From: Pseudoalteromonas holothuriae | GTDB lineage: Bacteria; Pseudomonadota; Gammaproteobacteria; Enterobacterales; Alteromonadaceae | Assembly: GCF_945859825.1 (NCBI RefSeq) | Contig: NZ_CAMAPC010000026.1 | Location: 1 to 42,900, forward strand | Length of the DNA stretch: 42,900 nt | Direction: 5' to 3' | Part shown: one piece after another, positions 38,501-42,900 of the stretch | How the letters are laid out: each line of letters begins with the position of its first letter | Position numbering within the stretch: position 1 is the first letter of the stretch | Program-made: the position numbers and the translations under genes | Notes under the pieces: generated by a model | What the model was told of the DNA's origin: nothing | Seen by the model: the letters and a program-made list of their open reading frames with translations, nothing else | Databases searched by the model: none

Positions 38501-41500
38501 GTGCTAATTGGTGCCTGACAGAATTGCAGTACTACTGGCATATTAATGGCATAACCCAAATCTTTAGATTGCAGGAACTCAAGCGCCGCCAGAGTTTCTA
38601 ATACCGCAGGCGGTAAAGTCGGTAAGGTAATACCAGTAATCTCTTCCATCAGGGCAAACAGGTTATCTCTGGCTGTTGTGTCTGCCAGTACATTCAACAA
38701 TCCCTGACTGACAAAGGTCAATGGATTCGCCGTTAGGGCTCGCCAACCACTAGCCTGAATACCGTAACGGGTATTCTCAGCATCCACTTTAAGCACCAGC
38801 CCCATTTGGGTCAGTAAGGTATATACCTTGTTGAAGCTGTCGTTGCCTTTTAACTGCTGACACAAGGAGTTAATACCTTCATCCAGAATCAGTGCATACT
38901 CAGATTTGGAAGCCGAAGCAAAGTCTTCCCATGTCACCGTGGCTGAAGTTAAATCGCCGAAATTCACATCGCTGAAGGTCAACACTGGAGTGAATTGCAG
39001 TCCGCCATTGGCATATTCCACAACACAACCTAGATCCACACTGCCGATACTGAGTTTTAGCGTGCTGTTGTCTATCAACGCGCCACTTTTGTTCTTAATG
39101 TGAGAACTAAAATCAAAAGTGGGAGTGATATTGGCAGCAACAGTTGAGCCGCTCAAAGCAACAGCCCTTGCTTTGAGCATGACCCGATTATCTATCTCGA
39201 TATTACTAACGGTTTTATTCAGTAAGAACTGGGCACCTAACCCTAAATGACCATTGTCATACCAACCCAGTGCGTCAAGGGGTGTAGGAGTCGGCATAAC
39301 CCATGGACTAGAAAAAGTGCCATCACCGTTGATCGCCGGAGCATTACTTTGCTTGCTATCGATAGCCCATGCTAGTAACCCCAAAGCGGCTGTCGCATTG
39401 CTTCCAATTGCAAATATCGCATCTAGCTGTATTTTTAAAGCTGCAACTGGGTCATCAAAGTTAGGTAACTTGAGTAACGGCATATTGTTTGGCCAATTCA
39501 CACCTTCTGGCATGGCCGAGCCAATATTAGGTAGCAATCCGGCAATACCGTCCGCCGCCAATGCCATCCGACTGCCATTGCGATATATAGCCAAACCGAT
39601 TATGCCCAGCAGTGCAGGTGCAAAATTGGCAGCTTGCTTTAATACCAAATCTTTTAATTGGGTAGGATTATCAATGGATAACGAATCAGCTAACTTATAA
39701 TCCTTACCATTAATAACCACTGTGGGTTTCTGAGCGGTAAAATCCCACTGCCAGCCAGCGGCACTACTGCACATAACTTTCAAACCAGCTTTATCCACTT
39801 TAAATTGACTATCAAAGACTGGTGGCGTAGCGAAAGGTTTAGGTAACTCGATACCAGAACTCACTTGAGGCAGCCATTGGGTGTCAATACTCAAGTCACC
39901 TGATTTCGCAAAGGTCAAACAACAGACCGTTAGTTGAATATTGGGCACTAGCTCTGTTGAGCCCAGCGTAATGGTTGGCTGTACCGACAAACCAAAATAT
40001 AAATTGATATTAGTCGCCGTTTGTACCTGCCAAACCTGAAGTGACACTGGCAATGAACTATCAGCCAGTTGTACTTGCCAAGGTTCAGAAGGGGTCCCCT
40101 GCCCGATCACGCTAATTTTAGGCAAACTTTGCGGTTTATACTGCTGCAGAATCTTGGCAAGACCTTCAATAATATAAGTGAAAGCGGTATCGCCATTGGA
40201 AAGCGCGGCACCGGTCAGCACAGCTTGATAGTAACGCCCAATCGCCTGAACCGGATCAGTAATTGCGCTAGTTAAATTCTTAGCCTCAAGTGGTAGCTCG
40301 AAAGGCCATGCCACGCCAACTGGTAATGATGCAGGGGCTTTAAAGCCAACAAGGGTCGCCACGTCACGACCAAAACTGTTGTTATCCTCCAGCCCCAAGA
40401 GGTTTGATATGGCTTTGTCGATAGCCAGATATAATTCCGACTCAGCAATATCTGCCAGCTTGTTAGGATCGGTCAGAACGATGCGATCATACTGTGAATT
40501 GGGTGTGACCACATTGACCAGCTCAAAGGCCGGTATAACAGACAAATCGCCTGCCAAGGATACCCCGCCTTGTAACGAACCAAAGGTATAACCGTCAAAA
40601 TCCAACATGGGCTTACTGGTATCTTCGTTTGCCAGCGTGATGCCAGTAGTAAAGCTCAAAGATGAAGGCCCCTCATAATCCACATCACCTTCATTCAGGA
40701 CAAACTCAGCCAATTCCAAATCCGACACGATTCGCAATGCGATATCTACAGAAGATGCAGGTTTGAAGCCGATGGAAGAGAAATGCAAACCGGGATACAA
40801 ATGCCGAACGCCCGACTTTTCTACCAGGCTGCCAATGGTAAAATCTAACGTTCCTATGGTGTCAACCGTATAAATAGAAATGGCATAGGGGTTCTCTCGC
40901 GAACCATCACCAGTTATATCAGGTGTGGGATTGCCCACCAAACCACTGATGCAGGTTAACCAATTTTCCAAGGCAGCCTTATCTGACAACAAGGCATTAA
41001 ACCAGTCAATAACGGGCTTGGGCAAAGTACCCCCCTTACTGATATCACTTGCCATGGCAATCCAATCCAGCGTTGGTACTCTTAGATCCGTACCATCCAC
41101 TCTGTCACTCAAACCAATAACAGCCAGCAAGTACTTGCCTTTGTCGCTTTGATTGGAAATACGAGCCAAAGCAGACATAAACAAACTGACTGCCGTTTCT
41201 AAATACTGCTGACCAGACAACTGCGCCAAATCCGAAAGAGAACGATCTTGTGGTTTGGATTCAGAAGGCAACTTCAGTTGAATAACTTCAATGGCTAAAT
41301 TAAACGGGTCTGAACTATTAAAATTTATATCTGCCGTAACCTTAAACCCGTCCAGTGAGAATCCCCCAAAGTTAATCATGGGGTTTTCACCAGAGTCCAC
41401 CATTGCTCCAAGTGTAATGGGAGCACCTGCCTGACCAATTACGATGCCCAAACCATTAGGACCCACTTTTATCAGCGGTATCAGGCCATAGACGCTCGTG

Positions 41501-41946
41501 ACAATTTTATCTGGGCCTATGTCGGCACTGGGAAGATCAACCACCCAGTTATGACGGACACCAAACCCAAAAACCTGCTCTTTCCCTTGAGCATAATTCA
41601 CGATATTCAGCCCCGTAAGCTCACCATTGGATGGGTTCTTAATAGGATACCAACTACCCAATAATCCGGGATCTTTCACTGGAATACCCAGTGCAGTTCC
41701 AGACAATTCCCCCATCAACTCGCTTAAAATGGCGGGTAATTGTTCACTGTTGTTTTTAAAACCATCGCTTGTTTGTTGCAGAGGGTTAGCGAACCATTGG
41801 TCGTTGAGGACATACTTGCCGTTGTTGTTGATAAGCAAGCCTATCATCTGACCAATATTTAGCAGGAGATGGTCAACGGAATCGGGTTCCAATGTAATAG
41901 GAGCTGTGGAAAACTTCCTTTCAGACACATCAATGGGAATATTCAT
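32578..41946 (-). CDS. Giant repeat-containing protein (3122 aa) with DUF6603-like region
   Basis: First gene of the operon. It begins MNIPIDVSERKFSTAPITLE with no signal peptide. Residues 1-2050 are built of degenerate modules of roughly 250-350 residues, each with a beta-rich half and a GxGTxxxPWxV-type signature (GDGSRENPYAISIY, GQGTPSEPWQVQL, GDGTFSSPWVMPT). Residues about 2080-2480 look like the DUF6603 family of large uncharacterised proteins (GVPAFFVNGVAAGFSYNRDL, GFAFYLWYKG, PFGSKLN). The rest includes a cysteine- and histidine-bearing segment (HCLQCTRTLK, KHHHLLDHAVH). Repetition and size suggest a lipid-binding or scaffold surface, which is inference. Confidence 0.8.
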   Translation of the reverse strand: MNIPIDVSERKFSTAPITLEPDSVDHLLLNIGQMIGLLINNNGKYVLNDQWFANPLQQTSDGFKNNSEQLPAILSELMGELSGTALGIPVKDPGLLGSWYPIKNPSNGELTGLNIVNYAQGKEQVFGFGVRHNWVVDLPSADIGPDKIVTSVYGLIPLIKVGPNGLGIVIGQAGAPITLGAMVDSGENPMINFGGFSLDGFKVTADINFNSSDPFNLAIEVIQLKLPSESKPQDRSLSDLAQLSGQQYLETAVSLFMSALARISNQSDKGKYLLAVIGLSDRVDGTDLRVPTLDWIAMASDISKGGTLPKPVIDWFNALLSDKAALENWLTCISGLVGNPTPDITGDGSRENPYAISIYTVDTIGTLDFTIGSLVEKSGVRHLYPGLHFSSIGFKPASSVDIALRIVSDLELAEFVLNEGDVDYEGPSSLSFTTGITLANEDTSKPMLDFDGYTFGSLQGGVSLAGDLSVIPAFELVNVVTPNSQYDRIVLTDPNKLADIAESELYLAIDKAISNLLGLEDNNSFGRDVATLVGFKAPASLPVGVAWPFELPLEAKNLTSAITDPVQAIGRYYQAVLTGAALSNGDTAFTYIIEGLAKILQQYKPQSLPKISVIGQGTPSEPWQVQLADSSLPVSLQVWQVQTATNINLYFGLSVQPTITLGSTELVPNIQLTVCCLTFAKSGDLSIDTQWLPQVSSGIELPKPFATPPVFDSQFKVDKAGLKVMCSSAAGWQWDFTAQKPTVVINGKDYKLADSLSIDNPTQLKDLVLKQAANFAPALLGIIGLAIYRNGSRMALAADGIAGLLPNIGSAMPEGVNWPNNMPLLKLPNFDDPVAALKIQLDAIFAIGSNATAALGLLAWAIDSKQSNAPAINGDGTFSSPWVMPTPTPLDALGWYDNGHLGLGAQFLLNKTVSNIEIDNRVMLKARAVALSGSTVAANITPTFDFSSHIKNKSGALIDNSTLKLSIGSVDLGCVVEYANGGLQFTPVLTFSDVNFGDLTSATVTWEDFASASKSEYALILDEGINSLCQQLKGNDSFNKVYTLLTQMGLVLKVDAENTRYGIQASGWRALTANPLTFVSQGLLNVLADTTARDNLFALMEEITGITLPTLPPAVLETLAALEFLQSKDLGYAINMPVVLQFCQAPISTLENQCKALLSDAERVKQLLSELKTLNKPVSFGPFTMTLTNNGSITVTIDKNIALGQLFELSGSVTFDLAQQKLVLDTRFYNQSINLALTPELTLSLPVGTQNFSANFAVLVAWGDGSLPSAQSLAIYPFDKNVFINQVAELAPVYALSSFVTGTIENQLLADYSAAQVILGGIGMAYQDDSGKWLMPALNGLITDPKGWLLSNSVLGKDGQFDLGTLGRVLSNIPEVKASSGIGFKKITGGAQLYGLPYGIHINVTADSTQATFSSGISGFAIAGGKANIENLNLGIALNASYQPSITGDISVSGDQSLPIKVNAGYNKQFALSIAQTSTNGISLVLMPFPGWEPLVKQIVNATAQKLLPRLTDILLTKLEAKHTELKPFITKLRTVSCELDVQKLLSDITNAISNPGQQSVADAVAAAALGWLKDLFDDTNVSQTTDAITAIFTGVISGVTAEKGLISYTPKIDSLPITLLVGKNTLSKVEQLGIWVQVHAPTSSLLSFGISPTGVGVGLSDGSIQYNLALEVNAPIGLDCGPALNFGYEAARKNLVLSFDPLGDNSTLKRELYPQFFPPTTSANLGSAILDWLGLVVTQVLPRYISIAVLNTSAVSKWLSDPLFTDGPSAADLLVASQVLVKESLGVKTQYVLNTLSNLQTIEPEAFIANFLKTLLEKQVKVLPIPDGGVFLGKVGDKYGIRAQIPNIKLGSTTIQLGAKDGGWIKRAGGPDLDSGISIYLPINETPEFDKLSVNFVNVGLDLNGKGNANLISLSRFNLKSIEPRILLTLDFGQSSIVTFGAGAVAEGIAISLAPNTEASGDGGNPVAANVLGSGASAAKPSDSKDNPSVNPAFSVRAGYVSELSVELLNMDGDAAEKVWVPVQRSFGPVHANKIGIGWEQTDMLLDVLFDGSIGLAGLLVELQELSVGIPVEHPTDYSQYHLDLQGLDISYNGGAVEMTAGLLRSQDKPTDPIIYTGQASLKASTFSLSAIGSYAEVTDAAGKSEPSLFVFGQLQTPLGGVPAFFVNGVAAGFSYNRDLTLPDITGVQTFPLVQVGNFTSNDPGDALAQLNDVVKPRIGEYWVAAGVQATSFELIDTQALLFVKFGRTFEIDIIGLSTLALPKSLNKKQNKDLSTKLAYAELAIKASFRPDDGVVSVEAQLTPNSFILDKSCRLTGGFAFYLWYKGEHKGQFVISLGGYNLAFQKPDFYPKVPRVGFSWTISSEVSIKGGTYFAMTPIAIMAGGDLHATFSAGPIKAWFDAGADFMIAWEPFYFQANINVVVGASFTVKLVGVKATISAQIGAGLAIWGPPTGGAVKVDWTVISFSIPFGSKLNTASDKPLSWGAFEQQFLPSDGKVVTRSDENGLASDKLSATSGEEDASADETNVIKFNYGEGLVPADSKNPDDGIIKLTSGRFSIDLNSVIPFTTLTALEGSTSTGKAMGIRPMHNNKVESEGTVSLSFFDGLKYVPVELSETTLDIVDLIDGASGALWSDKDFDPDQLPDPDSMVIKKALMGVSIVAHRPKYLNEIGPFDILKAFDTESIGPLNLPFDNTPNYQPGSPPAQKNQLQTIHDTLMSEAVITMRNQYLNALSDAGFVAPSNPDLTIMAAYVKDILVAPPVLAAPGQYLPVSTGSFKVVASAAPELLQNKPLEAPILLAATNRYKTGSASNSSTDTLVRRDSTTASHCLQCTRTLKHMVQVQGGARSAILHPGGSQIWRLDENHGKHELGVKGQSPVRVSFYGKHHHLLDHAVHQPGTLMTLPQGTTTVVVKALSYPACDNALVGWLSSSNVLKLNPYYYQSGDVLIRPQCASPIREFGQRVKLGYISAATVMKENLIRNEHDEAQSGWVETLMPSYVRTVAVLMKGSNPRRALSYAFKVEPESVMEYTSLEAEESILLSDAQALLYNIPLTCDSTPYLSIQTQPEQGTELLGVLGSELSEQNLKTRWDNQYLFQHSIDLEDDLSEIKGTCITVNSAKEQ

Positions 41947-42076
41947 TGGCCGGATATCCTAAATTGGCGTTTAAAACAAATGACTAACCACAGTCACTCT
42001 CGTGCCTCCCATTTCCTATGTTTGAAATAAGAGATTTCGTCACGCTAAATTTTTAGCACCCCCTACATCACAAGTC

Positions 42077-42115
42077 CATTACAGAGCATTACAGAATAAT
42101 AACAAAATCATTACA
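42077..42115 (-). repeat. Three TGTAATG heptamers in the operon promoter
   Basis: TGTAATG on the minus strand at 42077-42083, 42087-42093 and 42109-42115. Start-to-start distances are 10 and 22 bases, near one and two helical turns, and they overlap the predicted -10 and spacer. A regulator binding site is possible. Confidence 0.45.
42078..42105 (-). promoter_or_regulatory. Candidate promoter of the 32-kb island operon
   Basis: On the minus strand: TTGTTA (42105-42100), 16-base spacer, TGTAAT (42083-42078). Start of transcription would be near 42071, giving a leader of about 125 nt. It lies inside the island boundary, so the operon would carry its own promoter. Both boxes deviate from consensus. 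Confidence 0.4.
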
Positions 42116-42168
42116 TGTTAAGCGCTATCGCGCTACAAGGCTGATAGCTAAGTTGAATTTAACAAGTT

Positions 42169-42310
42169 GTTGAGCCAAATACTGTGTGGTGCGTTGATGT
42201 CACTATGTTTGGACTGGAAACCGCAAGACGTATTTAGCAGTTGTAATCGATTTGTTTGCGAGAAAGGTGGTGGCTGGGCGATGTCATTCTCGCCCGATGC
42301 CAAGCTAACA
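42169..42310 (+). pseudogene. IS3-family transposase (OrfB) fragment, frameshifted
   Basis: Translation across three frames gives VEPNTVWCVDVT, then YVWTGNRKTYLAVVIDLFAR followed by KVV, then GWAMSFSPDAKLT, the DDE integrase core of IS3-family OrfB. The first catalytic Asp (in CVDVT) is present. Single missing bases near 42203 and 42270 break the frame. The second and third catalytic residues are absent because the sequence jumps directly to the 59-bp end repeat at 42310. Confidence 0.8.
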
Positions 42311-42368
42311 TTGTGGTCTACAAATGCCACTTCGTCAGGTTGAGGAGGAGTCCATCCCATTACTTACA
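42310..42368 (+). mobile_element. Right copy of 59-bp inverted boundary repeat (probable IS3-family end)
   Basis: Matches the reverse complement of 9436-9494 at 55 of 59 positions and ends in CTTACA, i.e. a TG...CA-type tip. It directly follows the transposase remnant, so it is most likely the 3' (right) end of that IS after an internal deletion. Confidence 0.75.
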
Positions 42369-42495
42369 ATTTAACACTAGGAGTTATATTTAGATAAAAA
42401 TATGAGGTTTGGTCACAAAATGTGCCACAAGGAAGGTGTTTGGTTGAACAACTTAATCGTTCAGATATAAGAGGTGAAATATTGATATAAATAAA

Positions 42496-42572
42496 TGGCG
42501 GAGTGGACGGGACTCGAACCCGCGACCCCCGGCGTGACAGGCCGGTATTCTAACCAACTGAACTACCACTCC
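42496..42572 (-). tRNA. tRNA-Asp (GUC), complete with encoded CCA
   Basis: 77 nt. Acceptor GGAGTGG pairs with CCACTCC, followed by G-CCA. Anticodon loop CTGTCAC has anticodon GTC at 42538-42536; the T-arm reads GGGTTCGAGTCCC. Very close to E. coli tRNA-Asp. Confidence 0.97.
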
Positions 42573-42770
42573 GCAGTGGTATGCGTTTATAGAGCGTCCT
42601 CTTATACCAATAAAATAAATGACCAGATATTGCCAAAGATAAATTGCTTATTCACCAGAGAAAAGCTTTGGTATGTAGTTATTCTACATAAGCAATTATT
42701 AACACAGTTAATGAGTCTTAGCTTACTAGTAATTATTAATGTTGTAATAAACTTGGTATTAGATATCAAA
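42573..42770. other. Spacer between tRNA-Asp copies
   Basis: 198 bases of AT-rich sequence without a gene. It probably carries processing sites or a promoter for the tRNA cluster, but nothing stands out. Confidence 0.5.
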
Positions 42771-42847
42771 TGGCGGAGTGGACGGGACTCGAACCCGCGA
42801 CCCCCGGCGTGACAGGCCGGTATTCTAACCAACTGAACTACCACTCC
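42771..42847 (-). tRNA. tRNA-Asp (GUC), second copy
   Basis: 77 nt, identical to the first copy through the mature gene, including anticodon GTC and encoded CCA. Only the flanking bases differ. Confidence 0.97.
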
Positions 42848-42881
42848 ACAAAGGAAAACTGCCTTTCGACTATGTAAGATT

Positions 42882-42900
42882 TGGCGGAGTGGACGGGACT
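42882..42900 (-). tRNA. tRNA-Asp, third copy, only the 3' end in window
   Basis: The last 19 nt, from the CCA end through the T-stem, are identical to the other two copies. The gene continues beyond the right edge. Confidence 0.85.

Larger units (their letters stand above)
41947..42495. other. Upstream region of the island operon and right island edge
   Basis: 549 bases without an intact gene. From left to right: a leader of about 125 nt before the giant gene, with small inverted repeat GCTAAATTTTTAGC near 42043; a promoter candidate with three TGTAATG heptamers (42077-42115); short inverted repeat AGCGCTATCGCGCT (42121-42134); an IS3-family transposase fragment (42169-42310); the 59-bp boundary repeat; then AT-rich sequence up to the tRNA. 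Confidence 0.6.

Noticed and set aside
9626..41946. Contractile injection or type VI secretion cluster
   Set aside because: Large unknown proteins first suggested this, but no sheath, tube, baseplate, spike or AAA ATPase gene could be found.
42495..42844. Frames overlapping the tRNA array (e.g. one beginning MAEWTGLEPATPG)
   Set aside because: These are translations of tRNA-Asp genes, a common annotation error.

Overview
The window looks like chromosome of a marine gammaproteobacterium of the Alteromonadales type (Pseudoalteromonas or a relative). This rests on the pdxB-asd-fimV gene order, an E. coli-like membrane FadE with a FadR-type operator in front of it, and a tandem tRNA-Asp array. 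The genus is an inference, not a proof.

Left part (1-9363) is ordinary core genome. It holds the 5' two kilobases of fimV (polar hub protein, running off the left edge), asd, pdxB and a small membrane protein, all on the minus strand. Then come fadE on the plus strand with a strong terminator, and a two-gene ABC-type transporter (permease plus ATPase) on the minus strand.

Central part (about 9436-42368) is an accessory island. It is almost entirely one 32-kb minus-strand operon of 15 genes that start or stop within a few bases of each other, often with ATGA overlaps. In transcription order: a 3122-residue giant protein with a DUF6603-like part; three large uncharacterised proteins (503, 297 and 1254 aa); a protein with Ig-like modules (468 aa); four glycine-rich proteins and one glycine-free header paralogue (431, 208, 218, 256 and 312 aa), with a class-3 lipase (523 aa) among them; two aminoglycoside-phosphotransferase-fold kinases, the second with a lost catalytic Asp; a 2304-aa FAAL-KS-AT-KR-ACP-thioesterase polyketide synthase; and an aspartyl/asparaginyl beta-hydroxylase-like dioxygenase. 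A promoter candidate with three TGTAATG heptamers lies just upstream of the giant gene. None of the structural proteins shows a signal peptide and no exporter is encoded. I infer a dedicated lipid-plus-structural-protein system: fatty acid activation, one round of extension and keto reduction, release, possible hydroxylation and phosphorylation, and large glycine-rich and beta-rich proteins that carry, package or display the product. I know of no described system with this gene set.

The island is framed by a 59-bp imperfect inverted repeat (55 of 59 positions identical) at 9436-9494 and 42310-42368. The right copy is joined to a frameshifted fragment of an IS3-family transposase, so the edges look like decayed IS copies, as in a composite transposon. 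Right of the island (42496-42900) are two complete tRNA-Asp genes and the 3' end of a third.
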